Below are positions 49,718 to 58,605 of a stretch of DNA of 64,000 bases, one piece after another. The position numbers and the translations under genes were made by a program. How positions within the stretch are numbered: the first letter of the stretch is position 1; each line of letters begins with the position of its first letter. The notes under the pieces are model-generated. The model saw only the letters and a list, made by a program, of their open reading frames with translations. It was not told the DNA's origin and ran no database searches. The DNA is from Burkholderiaceae bacterium. Its GTDB lineage: Bacteria; Pseudomonadota; Gammaproteobacteria; Burkholderiales; Burkholderiaceae_C. Where the stretch lies: the NCBI GenBank assembly GCA_018780645.1, contig JADMJJ010000002.1:241070-305069 (forward strand). Reading direction: 5' to 3'.

Positions 49718-51788
49718 GGCCGACGCCCTCGGTCACCGCCTGCCGCGGCATGCGCAGCACGAAGCGGCTGCCGCCGCCGGGATTGGTCTGCAGGGCGAGC
49801 TCGCCGCTCAAACGCTGCCGCGCCAGCTGATGCGCCAGGTGCAGGCCCAGGCCCGATCCGCCCTGTCCGAAGCGGGTGGTGAAGAAGGGCTCGAAGACAC
49901 GGTCGCGGTGCGCCGCGTCGAGGCCACAACCATCGTCGGCGACGACCAGCTCCAGGTCCTGCCCCTGCTCGAGCAGCTCCAGCCGCACATGGCCGCCGGG
50001 CCGGTCGCGCAGGCCGTGGCGCAGGGCATTGTCCAGCAGGGTGCACAGCACCTGGGAAAAGGCCAGGGCATCGCCCGTGCAAGGGCATGAGGCGGGCGCC
50101 TCCAGGCTCAGGCTGGCCTCCATCTGCTGGGCGAGCATCTGCTGATCCTGCAGCACGCGGGCGGCCCAGGCGCTGGCATCGAAGGCCTGCACCGAGGGCG
50201 ATTGCGCCTCATCCGCCTCGCCCTGAAGCTTGTGCGCCAGCTGTTCCAGACGCTGCAGCGACTGCAGCAGCAGCGCGGCTCCGCTCTCGGATTCCTGCAC
50301 CAGGGCCAGCAGATGCTCGCGCCGCAGACCACCGACCTCGATGCGCTGCAGCAGCAGCGCGGCACGGTCGTGCAGCGAAGAGGCGACCAGCCGCGCATTG
50401 CCGATCGGGGTGTTCAGTTCATGCGCCAGGCCGACGCCCAGATTGCCCAGGGCGGCGAGCTTCTCCTGACGCGCCAGCAGGCGACGCGCCTCGTGCACGC
50501 TCTGCGCCCTGACCTGCGCCTTGCGCTCGAGTTCGTCATGGGTGCTTTGCAGGGCGGCCTCGGTGGCGCGACGCAGCTCGATCTCGGACTGCAGGCGCGC
50601 CAGCGTCGTGCTCAGCTCCTGGTTGCGCTGGGCCAGGGCGCGCTCCAGGGCGCCGCCATGGCGCAGCAGTGCCTCGTGTTCGGCGTCGATGCGGGCCTGC
50701 CGGCTGAGGATGGAGAAGTCGCTAACCAGCTGCTGGATATGCGCTTCGGCCCGCTCCTGATCGTAGGCGCGCAGCCGGTGCGCCGCGGCCAGGGCCACAT
50801 CGAGGCGGCCGGCCTGCTCGGCCAGTTTCACCTGGGTGGCGACGATGTTGTTGCGCAGTCGCATCAGCATCCTGTCGCCGATGCCGGCGGCAGTCTGCTC
50901 CAGCGCAGCAAAGGCATCGTCGTGCCGGCCCTCGTGAAAGTCGCAGATCGCCAGCACGTAGCGGTGGGCGATAGGGTACTGATCGCGCATGCTTTGCAGG
51001 CGCACATTGCCGCGTCGCTTGAGCAGCTCGGCGGCCGTGCGCAGGTAGTTGCGGGCCGCCTCGACCTGGCCCTGCAGCGCCACATTGGTGGCCAAATTCA
51101 GCCGGCTCAGGCATTGGGCATAGACGTCGTCGCCGGCCTCGGCCAGCGCCAGCGCGCGCTCGTTCAGGGCGATGCAGCGCTCGCGGTAGCCAGGCAGGTC
51201 CTCGCTTTCCAGCAAGTAGTAGTAGCCAGAGGCGGTGCTGCTCAGCACATTGAGCAGGTCCTCCAGCTGCAGCGCCTCCTGCTGCAGCAGGGACTCGCCC
51301 AGCTCGACCAGCTGGCGATCCATGCCGGCCATGTAGTAGACACGCAGGCGATGGGCCTGCATGCTGAGCACGGCGCCGGCGTCGCCCAGCTCGGTCAGCA
51401 GCGATTCGGCCCGGGCGATGCAGCGCAGCGCGGCCGGAATCAGCCCGGTGTTGCGGTAGCCCATGGACTCGCTCAGCCGGCACTCGGCCTCGGCCCGCAG
51501 GCGCGCGGCCGGGTCGCTGCCGTCCTCGGCCGCCGCGCCGGCCAAGGCATCGGCCTCGCGTCCCAGCTGCTGCAGCTGCGGCAGCAGGTCGTGCGCCGCC
51601 TTCAGGCTGGCCGACAGCCGCAGCTGCAGCTCCAGCGCGCGAAAGCGCAGCTGGGCGTGCGGCGGCGCATCGACCCCGGGCCGCAGCAGTGGTAACAGCG
51701 CCCAGGCCTCGGCCTGCTGCCCGCGGGCAATCAGGCGGGCCCAGTGCCGCAGCGCCGATTCGACGTCCTCCGGTCGATCTCCCGTCAT
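49707..51788 (-). CDS. TPR-domain soluble sensor histidine kinase
   Basis: About 693 residues from ATG 51788; an in-frame GTG at 51833 would add 15. The N-terminal half is TPR-like helical repeats (AAARLRAEAECRLSESMGYR, LAEAGDDVYAQCLSRLNLAT), followed by a coiled coil. An intact kinase core comes next: His456 in LGVGLAHELNTPIGNARLVA, N box VLCTLLDNALRHGL, G1 VADDGCGLDA, F box VFEPFFTTRFG and G2 GGSGLGLHLAHQLA. The organisation is that of ATP-dependent sensor kinases with a cytoplasmic TPR input. The AT-rich 95-bp leader upstream (51834-51928) probably holds the promoter. No response regulator lies nearby; the degenerate paralogue follows. Confidence 0.88.
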   Translation of the reverse strand: MTGDRPEDVESALRHWARLIARGQQAEAWALLPLLRPGVDAPPHAQLRFRALELQLRLSASLKAAHDLLPQLQQLGREADALAGAAAEDGSDPAARLRAEAECRLSESMGYRNTGLIPAALRCIARAESLLTELGDAGAVLSMQAHRLRVYYMAGMDRQLVELGESLLQQEALQLEDLLNVLSSTASGYYYLLESEDLPGYRERCIALNERALALAEAGDDVYAQCLSRLNLATNVALQGQVEAARNYLRTAAELLKRRGNVRLQSMRDQYPIAHRYVLAICDFHEGRHDDAFAALEQTAAGIGDRMLMRLRNNIVATQVKLAEQAGRLDVALAAAHRLRAYDQERAEAHIQQLVSDFSILSRQARIDAEHEALLRHGGALERALAQRNQELSTTLARLQSEIELRRATEAALQSTHDELERKAQVRAQSVHEARRLLARQEKLAALGNLGVGLAHELNTPIGNARLVASSLHDRAALLLQRIEVGGLRREHLLALVQESESGAALLLQSLQRLEQLAHKLQGEADEAQSPSVQAFDASAWAARVLQDQQMLAQQMEASLSLEAPASCPCTGDALAFSQVLCTLLDNALRHGLRDRPGGHVRLELLEQGQDLELVVADDGCGLDAAHRDRVFEPFFTTRFGQGGSGLGLHLAHQLARQRLSGELALQTNPGGGSRFVLRMPRQAVTEGVGHGG

Positions 51789-51928
51789 CGGGACGGCCGG
51801 CCGGCCATGCCTTTGCGATGGGACCTTGACCACGACATCCCCGCGTTCAATTGATAAAACTGAACAGGCATTAAATCACGTCGGGCTCCCCATCTGGCCC
51901 CTTGAATCGGTGGTGCGGTGCAACACCG

Positions 51929-54208
51929 TCAATAGTCCAGCCACTCCAGCTCGCCCACCAGCGGCGCGCCCTTGATGCGCTCCAGCGTCTGTGTCAGCAC
52001 CTCGATGTTGTTATCGAAAGAGCCGTGGCTGGAGGCCGCCTGGTCGCCCATCCGGGTCTGGCGGATCTTGGGCGTGGTCACCGTGGTCGCCGCCAGCACG
52101 CCGGCGGGCGGGGTCCAGGCCTTCTGCCATTGCTGGACAAAGGGCAGCTCCTTGGCCTCCCACTGCGTCGCGTCCTTGGCGAAGGCGGGCAGCAGCGAGC
52201 GCTCCATGCCCAAGAGTGGCATCTTGCGGGCATCGTCCAGCGCGCGCGACACCAGATACAGCAGCGACTTGCCATAGACCGGCCGCTCGGCGCTGGGCAG
52301 GCCGTCGCCGCGCTCGTTGGCATCGCTGAGCTGGTACAGATGCAGCTGCTTCAGGCTCAGCAGCCCTTTAGCGTCGGCAGGCAGATAGTGCTCGACGGCA
52401 AAGCGCACCGAGCAGGCGGCGGCATACAGGGTGCAGCTGCTGGCCACCGGCCGCTGGGGGCTGGCGGGCAGCCGGCCCATCACGGTCAGCAGATGGCCCA
52501 GCAGGATGGAGCCGGCCGAGTGGCCGACCAGGTGCAGCTCCAGCTGGCATTTGTTCTTCTGCAGCGCCTGGGCCAGGGCCTGCAGCTGCTGGGCCAGCAG
52601 ATCCAGCAGATGACCGGCCTGCACGCCGCAGGCCGCGTTCTCGCGCATCTCGCCCCAGATGCCCTTGCCGACCACATGGCCCAGCGCCTCGATCGCGCGG
52701 TCCTTGGCCTCGCCCAGGTCCAGCCAGCCGCCGGAGCGCTCATCCTCGGGGCCGAATACCTTGCGCGCCCAATCCTCGACGATGCCCGACAGCGTTTCGC
52801 CGACGCCCGTCTTCCAGCTGACGAACAGCGGGTAGATGCCATTGGCGGCAAAGTACGGCGCCAGCACGCGGATGCGGTCTATCGAGTCGCCCTCGCTGTT
52901 CAGGCCGCCATGGGCATAGATTGCCAGCTTGAGCACCTTCTCCTTGCGGCCCTTGAACCAGGCCAGCGGCTGCTCGACAACGATCTCCTGCGCATGGCCG
53001 GCGGCGTCTCCGGCATGGCGGGTGATGTCGCTGACCACCAGCCGGCCCTCGTTGCCGGCCACCAGCGTGTGCAGATAGGCCTGGTCGGTGGGCCAGGGCT
53101 CGTGCTCGGGGCGCAGAAAGGCATGGTCCAGCGGCCAGGCATCGTCGACCGGGTTGTTGGGCTGGCGCGCGCTGCGATCGAGCTCGTTGATCGAGCGGCC
53201 ACTGGCCACGCGCCAGCGCGAGGCCTCCTGCGAGCGCATGCCGCCCTGGCCATCGGGCAGGGACAGGGCCACGCCCAGCGCACAGGCCCAGGCATCGGTG
53301 GCATGCAGGGCCCAGTCGTCATAGGGCAGGATGGCGAAGCCGGCCGTGCCCCACCGCTCGCCCCAGGAGTTCTGCACGATGAAACCGCGCTCGTTGTAGC
53401 CGACCAGGGCAAAGGCATGGCCGCCCTTGCTCTTGGGGTCCTTGACCGGCGCGATCACCGGCAACTGGCCATGGTGCGTGGGCGGCTTGGTCGGCTTGTC
53501 ATTCAGCAGGCCGTCCCAGCCGTCATGGGCCTCGGCCGAGACATAGACGGCGCCGATCTCGGCAATCGCCGCCTGGATGTCGACCACAGAGAACTTGCTG
53601 ACGCGGTAATAGACGCCCAGCGGGCGCTGCGTCGCGTCGGTCGCCCAGCCCTCCTTGGGCCGCTCGAACACGGGCTCGTTATTGGCATTCAGCGGATAGG
53701 CCCACAGCGAGCAGGCGCACACGCCATGCTTGTGCCAGCCCTTCAGCGCGCCGCGGCAGCTGGAGCCGTCGTAGTCCTGGCCCGGCCATTCGTCGTAGCG
53801 CTTGGCCAGCTCGTAGAACATGCGCGGGCTGACCGACTCGAACTTGGCGCGGCTGCCGCTGCCCAGATGGCGCACCCATAGCAGGTAATTGGCCACGCAG
53901 GCCAGGCCGAAGCCGGTGCAGGCGCCCTCGGTGCCCTGGTTCAGCACCAGGCCCTGCTTCACATAGCTGCCCAGAAAACGCTTGATCTCGTCGTTCGACG
54001 GGAACACCGCCGGCAGCGAATGCAGCGGCGGGGCATAGAGTCGGTCACGGAAGTCCAGCCGGTCGGGGCGGGCGTCGAGCACGCGGCCCATGCTGGTGGT
54101 GCTTTCGGCAGCCGGCGTGGTGGCGGCCGGCTTGGCCACCTTGGATGTCAGCTTGGCCGGCGTTTTGGCTGCGGGCTTGGGCGCTGTCTTGCTGCGGGTG
54201 GTGGCCAT
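51929..54208 (-). CDS. Fusion of papain-family (C1) cysteine peptidase and alpha/beta hydrolase
   Basis: A 759-residue protein from ATG 54208. The first ~45 residues are a Lys/Ala/Pro/Thr-rich, possibly histone-like tail (KTPAKLTSKVAKPAATTPAA). Residues ~60-310 form a C1A peptidase-like domain with Cys97 in NQGTEGACTGFGLACVANYL, His264 in GGHAFALVGYNERG and Asn280 in IVQNSWGERWGTAGF, the full papain triad. Residues ~400-700 form an alpha/beta hydrolase with KLAIYAHGGLNSEGDSIDRI and nucleophile Ser564 in HLVGHSAGSILLGHLL. No signal peptide, so it is probably cytoplasmic. It is monocistronic, divergently placed from nothing obvious. Peptidase and esterase or acyl-hydrolase activities in one chain are unusual; targets unknown. 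Confidence 0.85.
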   Translation of the reverse strand: MATTRSKTAPKPAAKTPAKLTSKVAKPAATTPAAESTTSMGRVLDARPDRLDFRDRLYAPPLHSLPAVFPSNDEIKRFLGSYVKQGLVLNQGTEGACTGFGLACVANYLLWVRHLGSGSRAKFESVSPRMFYELAKRYDEWPGQDYDGSSCRGALKGWHKHGVCACSLWAYPLNANNEPVFERPKEGWATDATQRPLGVYYRVSKFSVVDIQAAIAEIGAVYVSAEAHDGWDGLLNDKPTKPPTHHGQLPVIAPVKDPKSKGGHAFALVGYNERGFIVQNSWGERWGTAGFAILPYDDWALHATDAWACALGVALSLPDGQGGMRSQEASRWRVASGRSINELDRSARQPNNPVDDAWPLDHAFLRPEHEPWPTDQAYLHTLVAGNEGRLVVSDITRHAGDAAGHAQEIVVEQPLAWFKGRKEKVLKLAIYAHGGLNSEGDSIDRIRVLAPYFAANGIYPLFVSWKTGVGETLSGIVEDWARKVFGPEDERSGGWLDLGEAKDRAIEALGHVVGKGIWGEMRENAACGVQAGHLLDLLAQQLQALAQALQKNKCQLELHLVGHSAGSILLGHLLTVMGRLPASPQRPVASSCTLYAAACSVRFAVEHYLPADAKGLLSLKQLHLYQLSDANERGDGLPSAERPVYGKSLLYLVSRALDDARKMPLLGMERSLLPAFAKDATQWEAKELPFVQQWQKAWTPPAGVLAATTVTTPKIRQTRMGDQAASSHGSFDNNIEVLTQTLERIKGAPLVGELEWLDY

Positions 54209-54264
54209 CTGTGTCTCCTGTGGTGGCGCGCATCTTGACCGGCCCGGCCGGCGAATGCCAATCC

Positions 54265-54774
54265 CTAGGTACGGCGCGTTCTCTTCGGTGCGGGCACAGC
54301 GTCGTCGGGCTCCTCGTCGGGCACGCCACCGAGGCGCTCGATGACCGTGTCCAGCATCGTGTACAGCGCGCTCAGGTCTTCGCGGCCCAGCTTCTGCTCG
54401 ATCAGCGCGTATTGCAGCTGCATGCCGGCGCGCATGCTCTCGAACAGGGTCTCGGCCTTGGGCGTCAGCGCGACTATCCATTTGCGCTGATCGCCCTCGA
54501 AGCGGCTGCGGGTGACGAAGTTGGCCTGGTCCATGCGGGTCAGCATGCCGGTCAGGCTGGGGCCGTGCAGCGAGCAGATGTTCGCCAGCCGCCCCATCTC
54601 CATGGGCCCGCCGTCCTGCAGCGCGCGGATCACGCGCCACTGCTGCTCGCTGACGCCATGCTCGCGCAGCAGCGGGCGGAAATGGCTCATCACCGCCTCG
54701 CGGGTCTGCAGCAGCAGCAGGGGCAGGCTGCGGCGGGCTGGACGCTCGGCAGTCTTCTTCGGATTCTTTGTCAT
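54265..54774 (-). CDS. hpaR: Homoprotocatechuate degradation operon regulator HpaR (MarR family)
   Basis: A 169-residue MarR-type regulator. The winged helix region is EQQWRVIRALQDGGPMEMGR, then LANICSLHGPSLTGMLTRMD and the wing RSRFEGDQRKWIVALTPKA. The ligand would be an aromatic acid of the 4-hydroxyphenylacetate pathway. It is divergent from hpaG1 with a 77-bp gap that carries a perfect 9-bp inverted repeat. HpaR normally represses the meta-cleavage operon until substrate is present. Confidence 0.92.
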   Translation of the reverse strand: MTKNPKKTAERPARRSLPLLLLQTREAVMSHFRPLLREHGVSEQQWRVIRALQDGGPMEMGRLANICSLHGPSLTGMLTRMDQANFVTRSRFEGDQRKWIVALTPKAETLFESMRAGMQLQYALIEQKLGREDLSALYTMLDTVIERLGGVPDEEPDDAVPAPKRTRRT

Positions 54775-54814
54775 CGCGTGGGAGGCTTGCGCTTTTCGGT
54801 GACTGCATTATCAT

Positions 54815-54836
54815 GTTATTTAACTTATTAAATAAC
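54815..54836. promoter_or_regulatory. HpaR operator palindrome
   Basis: GTTATTTAA (54815-54823) and TTAAATAAC (54828-54836) form a perfect 9-bp inverted repeat with a 4-bp CTTA spacer, centred between hpaR (start 54774) and hpaG1 (start 54852). Its size fits a MarR dimer footprint and its AT-richness stands out. It overlaps the only plausible -10 region on either strand, which fits repression of both genes. Confidence 0.75.
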
Positions 54837-54851
54837 TCGCGACCCGGCCCC

Positions 54852-55514
54852 ATGCAAATTCCCACCCCCATCGGCACGGTCTACGGCACCCTGCTGAACC
54901 ACCAGGCCAATCTGGCCGCGCTGCGGGCCCAGGGCGACCTGGCTGCCAGCGTGTACAAGGCGCTGCCGCAGGCGCCGGTGCTTTACATCAAGACCGCCAA
55001 TACGGTGACCGGACCCGACGCCCGCGTCGAGGTGCCTGCCGATGCGCCCGAGCTGGAAGCCGGCGCGACGCTGGGCCTGGTCATCGCCCGCACCGCCACC
55101 GCGGTGACCGCGGCCCAGGCGCTGAGCCATCTGGCTGGCTATGTCTTGATCAATGACCTGACCGTGCCCCATGCCAGCGTGCACCGGCCGCCGGTCAGGC
55201 ACCGCAACCGCGATGGCTTCTGCCCGATAGGCGCGCTGCTGCCAACGACCGAGCTGGCCGATCCGCAGCGGCTCGAGATCGTCGTCAAGGTCAATGGCCA
55301 GGAGCGCCAGCGCTTCAAGCTCGACGCGCTGGTGCGTGGCCTGCCCCGGCTGCTGGCCGATGTGACCGAGTTCATGACCCTGCAGGCCGGCGATGTGCTG
55401 CATGTCGGCGTGCCCGAAGGCGCGCCGCGCGTACGGGCCGGCGATGTGGTGACGATTGAGGCCGCGGGCTTTGCTCCGCTGACCACGCATCTGGTGACGG
55501 AGGGCGCAATATGA
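54852..55514 (+). CDS. hpaG1: 4-hydroxyphenylacetate degradation isomerase/decarboxylase, subunit HpaG1
   Basis: A 220-residue fumarylacetoacetate-hydrolase-fold protein that corresponds to the N-terminal half of the fused HpaG of enterobacteria. VLYIKTANTVTGPDARVEVP, LAGYVLINDLTVPHASVHRP and EFMTLQAGDVLHVGVPEGAP are diagnostic. Together with HpaG2 it decarboxylates and isomerises 5-oxo-pent-3-ene-1,2,5-tricarboxylate towards 2-oxo-hept-3-ene-dioate. ATG 54852 is the first gene of the hpa operon; it overlaps hpaG2 by 4 bp. HpaG is here split in two genes. Confidence 0.93.
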   Translation: MQIPTPIGTVYGTLLNHQANLAALRAQGDLAASVYKALPQAPVLYIKTANTVTGPDARVEVPADAPELEAGATLGLVIARTATAVTAAQALSHLAGYVLINDLTVPHASVHRPPVRHRNRDGFCPIGALLPTTELADPQRLEIVVKVNGQERQRFKLDALVRGLPRLLADVTEFMTLQAGDVLHVGVPEGAPRVRAGDVVTIEAAGFAPLTTHLVTEGAI

Positions 55515-56248
55515 GAACCGCCCGCATTGTTTTCGACGGCCAGATCCACACCGTCACACCGCATGCCGACGGTGTGCAACTGCCCGATGGCCGTGTGCTG
55601 GCCGAGAACCAGGTGCTGTGGCTGCCGCCGGTGGTGCCCGGCACCATCTTCGCGCTGGGCCTGAACTATGCCGACCATGCCAAGGAGCTGGCCTTCAAGC
55701 CGCCCGAGGAGCCGCTGGTATTCCTGAAAGGCCCCAATGCGCTGACCGGCCACCGCGGCCAGACGCGTCGCCCGGCCGGCGTGAAATTCATGCACTACGA
55801 GTGCGAGTTGGTGGCGGTGATAGGCAGGACGACGCGTCGCGTAAAGCGCGAGGACGCGTTGGCGTACGTCGGCGGCTACACGGTGGCCAATGACTACGCG
55901 ATTCGCGACTATCTGGAGAACTTCTACCGCCCCAATCTGCGCGTGAAGAACCGCGACGGCTGCACGCCGCTGGGCCCCTGGTTGGTCAGCCCCGACGAGG
56001 TGGCCGATCCGCAGGCGCTGGCCTTGACGACCTCCGTCAACGGCAAGCTGACGCAGCAGGGCAATACCCGCGACATGGTGTTCTCGATAGCCGTGCTGAT
56101 CGAGTACCTGAGCGGCTTCATGACCTTGAAGCCCGGCGACATCATCCTGACCGGCACGCCGGACGGCGTGGTGGACTGCCAGCCGGGTGATGAAGTCGTG
56201 ACCGAAATCGAAGGCATTGGACGTTTGGTCAACACCATCGTCTCGTAA
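55511..56248 (+). CDS. hpaG2: 4-hydroxyphenylacetate degradation isomerase/decarboxylase, subunit HpaG2
   Basis: A 245-residue FAA-hydrolase-fold protein matching the C-terminal half of HpaG. PGTIFALGLNYADHAKELAF, FLKGPNALTGHRGQTRRP and FMHYECELVAVIGRTTRRVK carry the metal-binding acidic residues, and GDIILTGTPDGVVDCQPGD is the conserved C-terminal loop. It works with HpaG1 in the meta-cleavage pathway after HpaE. It follows HpaG1 with an ATGA overlap and hpaE starts 13 bp downstream. Confidence 0.94.
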   Translation: MRTARIVFDGQIHTVTPHADGVQLPDGRVLAENQVLWLPPVVPGTIFALGLNYADHAKELAFKPPEEPLVFLKGPNALTGHRGQTRRPAGVKFMHYECELVAVIGRTTRRVKREDALAYVGGYTVANDYAIRDYLENFYRPNLRVKNRDGCTPLGPWLVSPDEVADPQALALTTSVNGKLTQQGNTRDMVFSIAVLIEYLSGFMTLKPGDIILTGTPDGVVDCQPGDEVVTEIEGIGRLVNTIVS

Positions 56249-56261
56249 TGGAGCGCAAGAC

Positions 56262-57716
56262 ATGATTGAACATCTGATCAACGGCCGCGATGTGGCCAGC
56301 AACGAGGTCTTCGAGACCGTCAACCCGGCCACGCAGGAGGTGCTGGCCGAAGTCGCCTCGGGCGGCGAGCTAGAGGTGGCGCAAGCGGTGGCCGCGGCCA
56401 AGGAGGCCTTCCCGAAATGGGCCGGGCTGCCGGCCGCACAACGCGCGAGGATCATGCGCAAGCTGGGCGACCTGATCGCTTCGCAGGTGCCGCAGATCTC
56501 GGAGATGGAGACGCGCGACACCGGCCAAGTGATTGGCCAGACCAAGAAGGCGCTGATACCGCGCGCGGCCGACAACTTCTACTACTTCGCCGAAATGTGC
56601 ACCCGCACCGACGGCCACACCTACCCGACCGAGACGCACCTGAACTACACGCTGTTCCATCCGGTCGGCGTGTGCGCGCTGATCTCGCCCTGGAACGTGC
56701 CCTTCATGACCTCGACCTGGAAGGTCGCTCCCTGCCTGGCCTTCGGCAACACGGCGGTGCTGAAGATGAGCGAGCTGTCGCCGCTGACGGCCGCCCACCT
56801 GGGCCAGCTGGCGCTGGAGGCCGGCGTGCCGGCCGGCGTGCTGAACATCGTGCACGGCTATGGCCGCACGGCCGGCGAGTCGCTGGTCAAGCACGCGGAC
56901 GTGTCCGCGATCTCTTTCACCGGCAGCACGGCCACCGGCAACCGCATCATCCAGAGTTCGGGGCTGAAGAAGTTCTCGATGGAGCTGGGCGGCAAGAGCC
57001 CCTTCGTCGTGTTCGAGGATGCCGATCTGAAGCGCGCGATGGACGCGGCGATCTTCATGATCTTCAGCAACAACGGCGAGCGCTGCACCGCCGGCTCGCG
57101 CATCCTGGTGCAGCGCTCGATCTACGATGCCTTCGCCAAGGAGTTCGCGGCGCGCGCATCGCGCATCGCGGTCGGCGACCCGATGGACGAGAACTCCATC
57201 ATCGGCCCGATGATCTCCCCCGAGCACCTGGCCAAGGTGCGCCACTACATCGAGCTGGGCCCGACCGAGGGCGCCACCCTGCTGACCGGCGGGCTGGAGG
57301 CGCCGGAGCTGCCCGCCCATCTGAAGCGCGGCAACTTCGTGCGGCCGACGGTGTTCGCCAACGTCAGCAACGAGATGCGCATCGCCCAGGACGAGATCTT
57401 CGGCCCAGTCGCCTGCCTGATTCCGTTCGACGATGAGGCCGACGCGATACGCATCGCCAACGACACCCGCTACGGCCTTTCATCGTACGTGTGGACGCAG
57501 AACCTGGGCCGCGCCCACCGCGTGGCTGCCGCCGTGCAGGCCGGCATGTGCTTCGTCAACAGCCAGAACGTGCGCGACCTGCGCCAGCCCTTCGGCGGCA
57601 CCAAGGCATCGGGCACCGGCCGCGAGGGCGGCACCTGGAGCTTCGAGGTGTTCCTGGAAGCAAAGAACATCTGTGTCTCGACAACAGACCACCACATCCC
57701 CCACTGGGGTGTGTGA
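56262..57716 (+). CDS. hpaE: 5-carboxymethyl-2-hydroxymuconate semialdehyde dehydrogenase HpaE
   Basis: The 484-residue aldehyde dehydrogenase has ALISPWNVPFMTSTWKVAPC (cofactor Asn), FTGSTATGNRI, SMELGGKSPFVVFEDADL (general base Glu), FSNNGERCTAGSRILV (catalytic Cys) and EIFGPVACLIPFDDEADAIR. The MCTRTDGHTYPTETHLNYTL segment and the C-terminal FGGTKASGTGREGGTWSFEV match HpaE. It oxidises the semialdehyde made by HpaD to 5-carboxymethyl-2-hydroxymuconate. Position between hpaG2 and hpaD settles the specificity. ATG 56262. Confidence 0.95.
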   Translation: MIEHLINGRDVASNEVFETVNPATQEVLAEVASGGELEVAQAVAAAKEAFPKWAGLPAAQRARIMRKLGDLIASQVPQISEMETRDTGQVIGQTKKALIPRAADNFYYFAEMCTRTDGHTYPTETHLNYTLFHPVGVCALISPWNVPFMTSTWKVAPCLAFGNTAVLKMSELSPLTAAHLGQLALEAGVPAGVLNIVHGYGRTAGESLVKHADVSAISFTGSTATGNRIIQSSGLKKFSMELGGKSPFVVFEDADLKRAMDAAIFMIFSNNGERCTAGSRILVQRSIYDAFAKEFAARASRIAVGDPMDENSIIGPMISPEHLAKVRHYIELGPTEGATLLTGGLEAPELPAHLKRGNFVRPTVFANVSNEMRIAQDEIFGPVACLIPFDDEADAIRIANDTRYGLSSYVWTQNLGRAHRVAAAVQAGMCFVNSQNVRDLRQPFGGTKASGTGREGGTWSFEVFLEAKNICVSTTDHHIPHWGV

Positions 57717-57731
57717 GGCCAAGGAATCCAT

Positions 57732-58601
57732 ATGGGAAAACTAGCCCTAGCCGCCAAGATCACCCACGTCCCGTCCATGTACCTATCGGAGCTGGACGGC
57801 CCGCACAAGGGCTGCCGCCAGGCCGCCATCGATGGCCACAAGGAGATAGGCCGGCGCTGCCGTGAGCTGGGCGTGGACACCATCGTCGTGTTCGACGTGC
57901 ACTGGCTCGTCAACTCGGAATACCACATCAATTGCGGCCCCAAGTTCGCCGGCAACTACACCAGCAACGAGTTGCCGCACTTCATCAAGAACATGGAGTA
58001 CGCCTATCCGGGCAATGCGGCGCTGGGGCATCTGATCGCCGACGCCGCCAATGAGCTGGGCGTGAAGAGCCGCGCCCACAGCGACACCTCGCTGGACCTG
58101 GAGTACGGCACCCTGGTGCCGATGCGCTATATGAACGAGGACCGGCACTTCAAGGTGGTGTCCATCGCCGGCTGGTGCGTCTGGCATGACCTGAAGGAGA
58201 GCGAACGCTTCGGCCTGGCCGTGCGCCGCGCGATCGAGCAGCACTACGAGGGCACGGTGGCCGTGCTGGCCAGCGGGTCTCTCTCGCACCACTTCGCCAA
58301 CAACGGCACGGCGCCCGAGTTCATGCACAAGGTCTGGGACCCGTTCCTGGAGCAGGTGGACCGGCGCGTCGTCGAGCTCTGGGAGCAGGGCGACTTCAAG
58401 ACCTTCACGCAGATGCTGCCGATGTACGCCGAGAAGTGCTGGGGCGAGGGCGGCATGCACGACACGGCCATGCTGCTGGGCCTGCTCGGTGGCGAGCAGT
58501 ACAAGGGCAAGGTCGAGGTCGTCACGCCCTATTTCGGCAGCTCGGGCACGGGGCAGATCAATGCGATCTTCCCGGTCACGCCGCTGCCTGCGCAAGGATA
58601 G
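57732..58601 (+). CDS. hpaD: 3,4-dihydroxyphenylacetate 2,3-dioxygenase HpaD
   Basis: A 289-residue type III (LigB-family) extradiol dioxygenase. Metal/substrate residues lie in AAKITHVPSMYLSELDGPH, VVFDVHWLVNSEYHINCGP, DLEYGTLVPMRYMNED and LASGSLSHHFANNGTAPE. It cleaves homoprotocatechuate next to the ring hydroxyls with O2 and Fe(II). It is the ring-opening enzyme of the operon, placed 15 bp after hpaE and 4 bp before hpaF. Confidence 0.95.
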   Translation: MGKLALAAKITHVPSMYLSELDGPHKGCRQAAIDGHKEIGRRCRELGVDTIVVFDVHWLVNSEYHINCGPKFAGNYTSNELPHFIKNMEYAYPGNAALGHLIADAANELGVKSRAHSDTSLDLEYGTLVPMRYMNEDRHFKVVSIAGWCVWHDLKESERFGLAVRRAIEQHYEGTVAVLASGSLSHHFANNGTAPEFMHKVWDPFLEQVDRRVVELWEQGDFKTFTQMLPMYAEKCWGEGGMHDTAMLLGLLGGEQYKGKVEVVTPYFGSSGTGQINAIFPVTPLPAQG

Positions 58602-58605
58602 GACC

